Shown here in pieces: positions 1 to 5,043 of a stretch of DNA of 5,873 bases (positions within the stretch are counted from its first letter, which is position 1; each line of letters opens with the position of its first letter). This DNA comes from Rhodospirillaceae bacterium CCH5-H10 (GTDB lineage: Bacteria; Pseudomonadota; Alphaproteobacteria; Reyranellales; Reyranellaceae), in NCBI GenBank assembly GCA_001557035.1, contig LSKJ01000601.1:1-5873 (forward strand). Direction: 5' to 3'. The notes beneath the pieces are model-generated. The model was not told where the DNA came from. It worked only from the letters and a program-made list of their open reading frames with translations, and made no database searches. Position numbers and translations under genes: made by a program.

Positions 1-8
1 GAGGAGGG

Positions 9-30
9 CGGCCGCCGTTACCGGCGGCCG
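9..30 (-). terminator. Possible terminator hairpin after the cold-shock gene
   Basis: A perfect 9-bp inverted repeat (CGGCCGCCG at 9-17 against CGGCGGCCG at 22-30) begins 5 bp past the cold-shock stop codon. Read on the minus strand, the loop is GTAA, a GNRA-type tetraloop that would stabilise the hairpin. The bases after it on the minus strand (CCCTCCTC) are pyrimidine-rich but lack a run of T, so it is not a textbook intrinsic terminator. It could also act as a 3' stabilising hairpin. The window ends 8 bp beyond it. Confidence 0.55.
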
Positions 31-34
31 GTGG

Positions 35-253
35 TCAGGAAACGGCCTTGAGGTTTTCCGCCGCCATCTTGCCGCTCCGGCGATCTGCGACCAGCTCGAA
101 TTCGAGCTTCTGGCCCTCGCTCAGCATGCTCATGCCAGCGCGCTCAACGGCGCTGATGTGCACGAAGGCGTCGGTACCGCCATTGTCCGGCTGAATGAAG
201 CCGAAGCCCTTTTGGATATTGAACCACTTAACGGTTCCCGTGGTCGTCGTCAT
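35..253 (-). CDS. cspA: Cold-shock-domain protein (CspA family)
   Basis: This encodes a 72-residue single cold-shock domain, close to the usual family length of about 70. Such proteins are cytoplasmic, bind single-stranded RNA and DNA, and act as RNA chaperones that melt structure at low temperature. Visible signatures are GTVKWFN near residues 6-12, RNP1-like KGFGFI (15-20) and RNP2-like DAFVHIS (28-34), followed by the conserved GQKLEFEL strand (47-54). I chose the ATG at 253 because the domain begins right after it and AAGGGG lies 7 nt upstream. A longer in-frame ATG at 346 would add 31 basic residues outside the fold and is rejected. The gene is divergent from a fatty acid desaturase. Its leader carries a hairpin and an overlapping small reading frame that could control translation. 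The family is certain; many bacteria have several paralogues and not all are cold-induced, so the exact paralogue is not. Confidence 0.96.
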   Translation of the reverse strand: MTTTTGTVKWFNIQKGFGFIQPDNGGTDAFVHISAVERAGMSMLSEGQKLEFELVADRRSGKMAAENLKAVS

Positions 254-290
254 GGGAGAACCCCTTTTTACCTTGGATATGCGAGGCCAT
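228..290 (-). CDS. Candidate 20-codon leader ORF overlapping the cold-shock start
   Basis: A minus-strand frame starts with ATG at 290 and ends with TAA at 228-230. It encodes 20 residues beginning [10 protein letters not shown] and ending in a His/Asp-rich tail. It is preceded by GGAGG (301-297 on the minus strand) with a 6-nt spacer, a better ribosome binding site than that of the cold-shock gene. It runs through the cold-shock ribosome binding site and start codon in a different frame. If translated, it could tune cold-shock protein synthesis by coupling or by interference. The peptide matches no family I know. It may be a chance frame, since only the quality of the ribosome binding site argues for it. 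Confidence 0.25.
   Translation of the reverse strand: MASHIQGKKGFSHDDDHGNR
261..266 (-). promoter_or_regulatory. Ribosome binding site of the cold-shock gene
   Basis: Read on the minus strand this is AAGGGG, 7 nt before the ATG at 253. It supports that start over the upstream in-frame ATG. The CCC just before the start codon could pair with the GGG of this site and form a small local hairpin. It also lies inside the small frame at 228-290, so ribosomes reading that frame would pass over it. Confidence 0.6.
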
Positions 291-298
291 GCGCTCCC

Positions 299-318
299 TC
301 CGCGTTTGAACACGCGGA
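299..318 (-). promoter_or_regulatory. Hairpin in the cold-shock gene leader
   Basis: This is a perfect 7-bp inverted repeat (TCCGCGT at 299-305, ACGCGGA at 312-318) around a 6-base loop. In the minus-strand transcript the second arm contains the first three bases of the GGAGG that primes the small leader ORF, so folding would partly hide that site. Structured leaders are typical of cold-shock mRNAs. It could instead be a protein-binding palindrome in the shared promoter region. Confidence 0.4.
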
Positions 319-512
319 AGCGCAATGGAACCCGTCGAAATTGCACTAATTTTCGGGATCACGTGTCGTGGAGCGGACCGCTGACGATGTCGGCGGGCGC
401 GGACCAAATCAGATGTCCGTGTATCGACGAGCCTCATATGGTCCCTTGTTCCAACACTATCAAGGACCAAATACGGCAGGTCCTTGCATTGCGGCGAAGG
501 ACGGAGGTGGTC
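319..512. promoter_or_regulatory. Shared promoter region between cold-shock and desaturase genes
   Basis: Both divergent promoters must lie in or near this stretch. The most AT-rich part is around 336-355, where a 5-bp inverted repeat (CGAAA/TTTCG) flanks TTGCACTAAT. I could not identify a convincing -35/-10 pair for either gene. An inverted-repeat cluster at 441-486 is listed separately. The open frames that cross this region on the plus strand are upstream extensions of the desaturase frame with no protein-like features. Confidence 0.45.
441..486 (+). promoter_or_regulatory. Three-arm inverted repeat ahead of the desaturase
   Basis: CAAGGACC (461-468) pairs perfectly with GGTCCTTG (479-486) across a 10-base loop. 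The same middle arm can also pair with GTCCCTTG (441-448) if one C is bulged. The two pairings exclude each other. The element ends 16 nt before the GGAGG ribosome binding site and 26 nt before the start codon. It could be an operator for a repressor or a leader RNA with alternative folds. Which one depends on where the transcript starts, which I cannot see. Confidence 0.4.
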
Positions 513-1547
513 ATGGAGCCTCGTTCCACTGCCGATCCCATTGATGCTGAGCTGCGTGCGGTCGCGGCCTCGTTCTCGCGCCCTTCAGTGGGAAGAAGCC
601 TCCTGCAGCTCGTTACCTCATTCGGTCCCTTCCTCGCGGGCTGCGCGGCGATGTACGTCGCCTGCGATATTTCCCCGTGGCTCGTCCTCGCGTTGGCCAT
701 ACCGACCGGCGCGTTCATGGTGCGCGTGTTCATCGTGCAGCACGATTGCGGACACGGCTCGTTCTTCGCTTCGCGCCGCGCCAACACGATCGTCGGCCGG
801 CTGTGCAGCCTGTGCACCTTCACGCCCTTCGCGAGCTGGCGACGCCAGCATGCGCAGCATCATGCCGAATGGAACAATCTCGATCGCGGCGATCGCGGCA
901 GCGACATCTATTCCTCGTGCCTCACCGTACGCGCGTACCTCGCTTTGTCGCCCTGGCAGAGGTTCGCGCACCGGCTCGTGCGTCATCCGCTGATCGCCAA
1001 CTTCCTGCTACCACCTCTGGTTTTCGTACTGCTCTACCGCCTGCCGTTCGACACGCCGCGCGCGTGGGTGCGCGAGCGCCGCTCGGTCCTTTTCACCAAT
1101 GCGAGCCTGGTTGCCCTGTTTGCGACGCTCGTGCTGTTGCTGGGCTGGCGTGACGTGTTGCTCGTCCATTTGTCGATCCTGGTCGTCGCGTCGATCCTCG
1201 GCGTGTGGCTGTTCACCTTGCAGCATCGCTTTCCGGGGGCACAGTGGACCGGTCGCGGTGCCTGGCGATATGTCGATGCCGCGATGGACGGATCGTCCTG
1301 GTTCGATCTGCCGATCGTGCTGCAGTGGTTCACCGGCAATATCGGCTTCCATCACGTCCACCATCTCAACCAGCGCATTCCCAACTACCGGCTGGCGCAG
1401 GCTCACGAAGCGGCCCGGGCCGTGCGTGCCGTTCCGCCGCTCGGCCTGCGTGCCGGCCTCGCCGCGCCACGCCTGACACTGTGGGACGAAGCCTCGGGCC
1501 GCCTCGTTCGGTTCTGCGACGTGGCGCGACGGGAGACGCCCGCCTGA
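513..1547 (+). CDS. Membrane acyl-lipid fatty acid desaturase (Des-like)
   Basis: This 344-residue integral membrane di-iron desaturase would introduce a double bond into fatty acyl chains, probably of membrane lipids, and so raise fluidity. The three histidine boxes are intact: HDCGH (77-81), HAQHH (113-117) and HHVHH (280-284) within GNIGFHHVHHLNQRIPNY. Hydrophobic segments lie near 31-51, 54-75, 160-176, 193-211 and 214-235. This fits the family topology with the boxes on the cytoplasmic face. Length, the FMVRVFIVQHDCGHGSFF block and the third box resemble Bacillus Des, the cold-induced phospholipid desaturase, but the double-bond position cannot be read from sequence. The ATG at 513 is chosen because GGAGG (503-507) sits 5 nt upstream and the fold begins soon after; the same frame is open further upstream (from 195) but reads over the antisense cold-shock gene. 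An electron donor such as ferredoxin is expected but not present here. Confidence 0.93.
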   Translation: MEPRSTADPIDAELRAVAASFSRPSVGRSLLQLVTSFGPFLAGCAAMYVACDISPWLVLALAIPTGAFMVRVFIVQHDCGHGSFFASRRANTIVGRLCSLCTFTPFASWRRQHAQHHAEWNNLDRGDRGSDIYSSCLTVRAYLALSPWQRFAHRLVRHPLIANFLLPPLVFVLLYRLPFDTPRAWVRERRSVLFTNASLVALFATLVLLLGWRDVLLVHLSILVVASILGVWLFTLQHRFPGAQWTGRGAWRYVDAAMDGSSWFDLPIVLQWFTGNIGFHHVHHLNQRIPNYRLAQAHEAARAVRAVPPLGLRAGLAAPRLTLWDEASGRLVRFCDVARRETPA

Positions 1548-1561
1548 TCTTGCTCTAGCGT

Positions 1562-1582
1562 GGGCGCCTCATAGAGGAGCCC
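1562..1582 (+). promoter_or_regulatory. Hairpin covering the CoA transferase ribosome binding site
   Basis: GGGC-G-CCTC (1562-1570) can pair with GAGG-A-GCCC (1574-1582) around an ATA loop, giving 8 bp with one G/A mismatch. The ribosome binding site AGAGGAG (1573-1579), 10 nt before the ATG at 1590, lies in the loop and 3' arm. In a transcript reading through from the desaturase, the hairpin could restrain translation. There is no T run after it, so a terminator is unlikely. Confidence 0.4.
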
Positions 1583-1589
1583 CGCGTCA

Positions 1590-2807
1590 ATGTCTGTTCC
1601 CCACGGCCCGCTGCAGGGCGTCAAGGTCGTCTCCTGCTCCACCGCGCAGGCGGGCACTGTTCCCTGGATGCTCATGGCCGATCTCGGCGCCGACGTGATC
1701 AAGATCGAATCGCCCCAGGGCGGCGACCCGTCGCGCCGCATGACCGTGTTGCCGGGCAAGGGCAGCACCTTCTTCGAGGCCAACAATCGCGGCGTGAAGA
1801 GCGTGACGCTCAATCTCAAGAGCGAGGAGGGGCGGGAGATCCTGCGCAAGCTGGTCGCCGAGGCGGATATCTTCGGCCAGAACTTCCGTCCGGGCGCGGC
1901 CGAGAAGAACGGCTTCGGCTGGGAGGAGCTGCGCAAGGTCAATCCCAAGCTCGTCTATGTGTCGATCTCCGGTTACGGCCCCAACGGTCCGCATGCCCAT
2001 CTGCCGGGCACCGATTCGATGGCGCAGGCGCTGGGCGGCATCGCCGAGGCCTATTCCACGGCGGGACAGAAGATGAAGACCGGCGTGGTGTCGGTGGCCG
2101 ACGAGACCTGCGCCATCCTGGCGTTTGGCGGCGCGCTCGCCGCGCTGACTCACGCGCGCACCACCGGTGTGGGCCAGAAGATCGACCTTTCGCTGCTCGG
2201 CGGCCAGATCCGGCTGATGGGCTGGACGTTGCAGACGGCGATGTGGCGCGACCAGAATCCCGTCACCGGCCAGGCGAGGGTCACCGGCACGCGCGAGCGG
2301 CCGGGCATCAGCGCGAGCTTCGACGATCGCGACGGCAAGCCGCTGGTCTTCCAGCTCACCGGCCCGGACAACTGGAAGGACGCGATGACGTCGCTCGGCT
2401 TCTACGGGCATCTCGAGAAGGCGGGTTTCGCCGATCTCGGCGTGATCATCGACAACGACGCCAAGCGCATCGAACTGCTCGCCATGCTCGACGGCCTGTT
2501 CGCCACCGGCATGCGCGACGACTGGGTGGCGCGGCTGCGCGGCGCCGACATCGTCTCGGCGCCGATCAACACGCTGCTCGAAGCGTCGAACGATCCCGAC
2601 GTCGTGGCCAACGGCTATGTCACCGAGGTCGAGTATCCCAAGCTCGGCAAGAAGCTGAAGGTGCACGGCACGCCGTGGAAATTCTCCGAGACCCCGGCCA
2701 GGCCCGGCATCGCGCCGGAGTTGGGCGAACACAACGACGCCGTGCTGGGCGCGCTGGGTTACGACGCGGCCGCCTTGGCCGACCTGCGCGCGCGCAAGGT
2801 CATTTAA
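1590..2807 (+). CDS. Family III CoA transferase (CaiB/BaiF)
   Basis: The 405-residue product has the usual length and layout of family III CoA transferases, which move CoA between carboxylic acids through an aspartyl-CoA thioester intermediate. They act in the cytoplasm as interlocked dimers. The N-terminal block PLQGVKVV...MADLGADVIKIE (7-40), NNRGVKSVTLNLKSEEG (65-81), RPGAAEKNGFG (100-110) and YVSISGYGPNGP (123-134) are hallmarks. Asp171 in SVADETCAI, ahead of ARTTGVGQKIDLS (189-201), sits where the catalytic Asp of the family lies. The C-terminal GTPWKFSETPARPG and final ELGEHNDAVLGALGY block are also typical. The substrate cannot be told: relatives act on formate/oxalate, carnitine, succinate or aromatic acids, and alpha-methylacyl-CoA racemase shares the fold. 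It follows the desaturase by 42 bp on the same strand, so co-transcription is possible, though no shared pathway is evident. Confidence 0.93.
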   Translation: MSVPHGPLQGVKVVSCSTAQAGTVPWMLMADLGADVIKIESPQGGDPSRRMTVLPGKGSTFFEANNRGVKSVTLNLKSEEGREILRKLVAEADIFGQNFRPGAAEKNGFGWEELRKVNPKLVYVSISGYGPNGPHAHLPGTDSMAQALGGIAEAYSTAGQKMKTGVVSVADETCAILAFGGALAALTHARTTGVGQKIDLSLLGGQIRLMGWTLQTAMWRDQNPVTGQARVTGTRERPGISASFDDRDGKPLVFQLTGPDNWKDAMTSLGFYGHLEKAGFADLGVIIDNDAKRIELLAMLDGLFATGMRDDWVARLRGADIVSAPINTLLEASNDPDVVANGYVTEVEYPKLGKKLKVHGTPWKFSETPARPGIAPELGEHNDAVLGALGYDAAALADLRARKVI

Positions 2808-2811
2808 GCAA

Positions 2812-2899
2812 TGTCGTCCTGAGCGCAGCGAAGGACCTTGCGGAGCGACCAGAAGACTCCCTGGCAGACGTGAGATCCTTCGCTGCGCTCACGATGACA
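2812..2899. repeat. Dispersed-type intergenic palindrome between convergent genes
   Basis: Two 28-base arms (2812-2839 and 2872-2899) are inverted copies matching at 24 of 28 positions, with a perfect 16-base core TGAGCGCAGCGAAGGA at 2820-2835 and its complement at 2876-2891. The sequence matches a palindromic element that I recall as scattered between genes in many proteobacterial genomes, known for spurious translations such as LSAAKDL and SFAALRMT. It starts 4 bp past the CoA transferase stop and overlaps the end of the methyltransferase. As a long hairpin between convergent genes it could end or stabilise both transcripts. No transposase or clear target duplication is visible. The copy number in this genome cannot be judged from one window. 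Confidence 0.8.
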
Positions 2900-3524
2900 T
2901 GAGCCGGCGGGCAACGAACTGAACGCCCGTGGCGGGATTGCCGTGCATGGTCGTCAGGTCGATGCGCTTGCTGCTGATCGGCTCGAGGCCGTTCAGCCAA
3001 CTTTGCATGTGATCGTCGCTGTGATGGCGCACCGTGCCGCCGTCTCCGGTGTCGAACGTGCCGTAGGGGCCTTGTCCGACACCCGCGGCGTAGCGGGCGC
3101 GATTGCGGTCGTCGTCCTGTAGCGGCATGTCGCTGATGAACAGCACGCCGCCAGGACGCAGCAGCCGGCGCACCTCCCGCAGCACCGCTTCCTGCTGATC
3201 GTCGTCGACGATGCAGGTGAGGACCGCCACGATCATCGCGGCGTCGAAGCTTGCGTCGGGCTCGTCGACGACCGTCCGCGTGAGATGGCGCAGGTCAAGT
3301 CGTGGGTGTTCCCGGCGGCCTCGCGCGATCATCGCGCCGGAGAAGTCGACGCCGACCGAATTGCCGAAGCCGAGCTCCGCGAGGTGCGCCAGGCTGCGGC
3401 CGTAGCCACAGCCATAGTCGAGGAGACGATCGCCGGTCCGTAGCGCCGCCAGGAAGTCGGCATTCAGCGGGTGGGTGAAGGTCTTGCCCGCGCCACGATC
3501 CCAATAGCGGCTCTGGTCCGGCAT
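2889..3524 (-). CDS. Class I SAM-dependent methyltransferase
   Basis: This 211-residue soluble protein has a Rossmann-type methyltransferase fold. Motif I is LLDYGCGYGRSLAHLAELG (34-52), the glycine-rich SAM loop. Asp60 in VGVDFSG is the acidic residue expected to bind the SAM ribose. The FDAAMIVAVLTCI strand (93-105) and LLRPGGVLFISDMP (121-134) match the later core motifs. The C-terminal part (about 140-205) carries no marker I recognise, so the methyl acceptor (small molecule, lipid or other) is unknown. The ATG at 3524 is preceded by a GGGAAGGGG stretch on the minus strand about 6 nt away. The last two residues (Ser-Ser) and the TGA stop lie inside the palindromic repeat, which suggests that insertion of the repeat reset the end of the gene. 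It is divergent from the envelope operon and convergent with the CoA transferase. Confidence 0.9.
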   Translation of the reverse strand: MPDQSRYWDRGAGKTFTHPLNADFLAALRTGDRLLDYGCGYGRSLAHLAELGFGNSVGVDFSGAMIARGRREHPRLDLRHLTRTVVDEPDASFDAAMIVAVLTCIVDDDQQEAVLREVRRLLRPGGVLFISDMPLQDDDRNRARYAAGVGQGPYGTFDTGDGGTVRHHSDDHMQSWLNGLEPISSKRIDLTTMHGNPATGVQFVARRLMSS

Positions 3525-3560
3525 TCTCGCCCCTTCCCGAGTGCGTGGATCCCACTGAAA

Positions 3561-3588
3561 ATCCTAGCAGACTTCACGGGATCGACAC
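3561..3588 (-). promoter_or_regulatory. Weak sigma-70-like promoter candidate for the methyltransferase
   Basis: On the minus strand, GTGTCG (3588-3583) and TAGGAT (3566-3561) are 16 bp apart. They match the -35 and -10 consensus at 3 and 4 of 6 positions. A start about 7 nt later would give a leader of roughly 30 nt before the ATG at 3524. The match is weak and chance is a real alternative. The remaining gap to the divergent barrel gene (up to 3706) shows no other clear element. Confidence 0.25.
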
Positions 3589-3706
3589 GGTGCCTGTGCG
3601 GTGTTCGTTGTGCAGAAGGATCGATGCTTGGGGCTTCCGCTCCACCGCCACACCGTCCACAATGCGAGTGGGGAGAGGGACACTCGTTGGAGTATCGCTG
3701 TTGTCG

Positions 3707-5032
3707 ATGCGCCGTCCCGCGTTCGTGTCAGTCTTTTCGACGATACTGGCTCTTTCAGCCCCATCCTTCGCGCAGGTCACCGATGCGAAGCGCGCCTCGT
3801 ATCGCGCAGCCTTCGAGGAGACGCTGCGCCAGCCCGACAATGCCGAGGTCCTGCTGAAATATGCGCAGGCCGCTGCCGCGGCCGAGGACTATGAAGGCGC
3901 GATCACGGCCTACGAGCGCTTCCTCGTCATCGACGCCGACCAGCCCCGCGTGAAGTTCGAGCTGGGCGTCCTCTACTACAAGCTCAAGTCCTACGACGCG
4001 GCGCGCGCCTACTTCGACCAGGCCCGCACTTCGGGCAAGGCCGGCCCGGAAGTCGCCGAGCGCGCGTCGGAATTCATCCGCGACATCGACCGGCGCTGGG
4101 GCCCGTCGCGCCTTACCGGCGAGTTCGTGGCCGGCATCCGCTACTCCGACAATCCCGCCAGCCTGCCCACCGGCACGCTGCAATCCTATGGCGCGACCGT
4201 CGTGCCGAATCCGACGTTCCAGCGGCGCAGCGACTTCGCCTTCATCGGCGCGGCGTCGCTCAGCCACCGCTACGATTTCGGGCGGCAGGACAGCGGCACG
4301 CTGGAAACCGATTTCTCCTTCTATACGGCGAGGCAGTTCCAGGTGACCGCTGCCGATGTGATGCTGCTGGACCTCGGCATCGGACCGCGCATGGAGTTGA
4401 TCGATGGCCCGCTGAGCGGCGTGCAGCTCAAGCCGTTCGTCAGCGGCCGCTACATCACCGTGGGCAACCTGCCGACCTACTGGGCGTGGGGCGCCGGTCT
4501 CGAAGCCTCGGTGCCGGTGGCCGACAAGGTGCGCGCGGGCATCGTCGTGCTCGGGCAGCGACGCGACTTCGTGGACAATGCCGCCGTGCCGTTCAATTCC
4601 CAGAACTCGGGCAACAACGGAACGGTGGCCGCCAACCTTCGCGCGGAGCTGACAACCAATCTCGAGGCGTCCCTCGGGGGCAACTACACGCGCTACATCG
4701 CGATGACCGGCTTCCAGAGCTATGGCGAAGCGGGCGTCGGCGGCTCGCTAACGTGGCGTTTCGAGGATCCGGTCGGCATCAACGGCCGCAAATGGACCCT
4801 GGCGGGCAATGCGGCCCTGGCCTTCGCGACCTACGACCAGCCGGATCCGTTCATCCAGCCCGGCACCGTTCGAAGTCAAACGGACGTCAATCTGGGGCTG
4901 CTGCTCTCGGTTCCGCTGGACGACCGGCTGACGCTGGTGGGCCAGACCACGTATTTCCAACGTTCCGCCTCAATCAACAACTACAGCTTCAACTCGTTCA
5001 GCAGCCTTCTGGGCATCGGCTGGCGATTCTGA
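3707..5032 (+). CDS. Outer-membrane beta-barrel protein with N-terminal TPR domain (Slam-like layout)
   Basis: The 441-residue product starts with a Sec signal peptide (MRRP, hydrophobic 6-19, likely cut after SFA at 22). Next comes a helical TPR-like region (about 30-125) including YAQAAAAAEDYEGAITAYERFLVID and ELGVLYYKLKSYDAARAYFDQA. From about residue 134 to the end it alternates like a transmembrane beta-barrel and closes with LLGIGWRF. The final Phe is the usual BAM recognition signal. Periplasmic TPRs followed by a barrel that opens with a GxRYSDNP-type strand match the plan of Slam (DUF560) outer-membrane translocons, which export specific partner proteins. I infer this from layout only. 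The start is uncertain: ATG 3707 gives a clean signal peptide, but GGAG (3689-3692) is 14 nt away and better placed for TTG 3701; ATG 3662 lacks a ribosome binding site. The FecR-domain gene follows after 11 bp, so they form an operon. Confidence 0.85.
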   Translation: MRRPAFVSVFSTILALSAPSFAQVTDAKRASYRAAFEETLRQPDNAEVLLKYAQAAAAAEDYEGAITAYERFLVIDADQPRVKFELGVLYYKLKSYDAARAYFDQARTSGKAGPEVAERASEFIRDIDRRWGPSRLTGEFVAGIRYSDNPASLPTGTLQSYGATVVPNPTFQRRSDFAFIGAASLSHRYDFGRQDSGTLETDFSFYTARQFQVTAADVMLLDLGIGPRMELIDGPLSGVQLKPFVSGRYITVGNLPTYWAWGAGLEASVPVADKVRAGIVVLGQRRDFVDNAAVPFNSQNSGNNGTVAANLRAELTTNLEASLGGNYTRYIAMTGFQSYGEAGVGGSLTWRFEDPVGINGRKWTLAGNAALAFATYDQPDPFIQPGTVRSQTDVNLGLLLSVPLDDRLTLVGQTTYFQRSASINNYSFNSFSSLLGIGWRF

Positions 5033-5037
5033 GGGAG
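5031..5037 (+). promoter_or_regulatory. Ribosome binding site of the FecR-domain gene
   Basis: GAGGGAG lies 6 nt before the ATG at 5044. Its first two bases are part of the TGA stop of the barrel gene, so ribosomes finishing that gene end on this site. This supports translational coupling and balanced synthesis of the two proteins. Confidence 0.7.
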
Positions 5038-5043
5038 CGTAAA

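Noticed and set aside
254..346. 31-residue N-terminal extension of the cold-shock protein from an ATG at 346
   Set aside because: The cold-shock domain begins right after the ATG at 253, which has its own ribosome binding site and gives the usual family length.
195..512. Upstream extension of the desaturase frame by 106 residues
   Set aside because: It lies over the antisense cold-shock start and the shared promoter region, shows no protein-like features, and a strong GGAGG precedes the ATG at 513.
1587..2732. Long antisense frame of 381 codons opposite the CoA transferase
   Set aside because: Its codons are in register with the sense codons, so high third-position GC removes stops. Its product is rich in Arg, Ala, His and Gly with no recognisable domain.
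2812..2899. Insertion sequence or CRISPR unit
   Set aside because: There is only a single inverted pair, with no transposase, no direct repeats with regular spacers and no evident target duplication.
2243..2902. Plus-strand frame of 219 codons ending in a LSAAKDL...SFAALTMT-type tail
   Set aside because: It is an out-of-frame shadow of the CoA transferase running into the palindrome. That tail is a known spurious translation of this kind of repeat.
2800..3000. Minus-strand 66-codon frame crossing the palindrome
   Set aside because: It also reads VSAAKDL/SFAAL peptides from the repeat and overlaps the well-supported methyltransferase in another frame.
3755..4267. Antisense frame of 170 codons opposite the barrel gene
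   Set aside because: It is a GC-bias shadow of a well-supported secreted protein, with no domain and no ribosome binding site that I could see.
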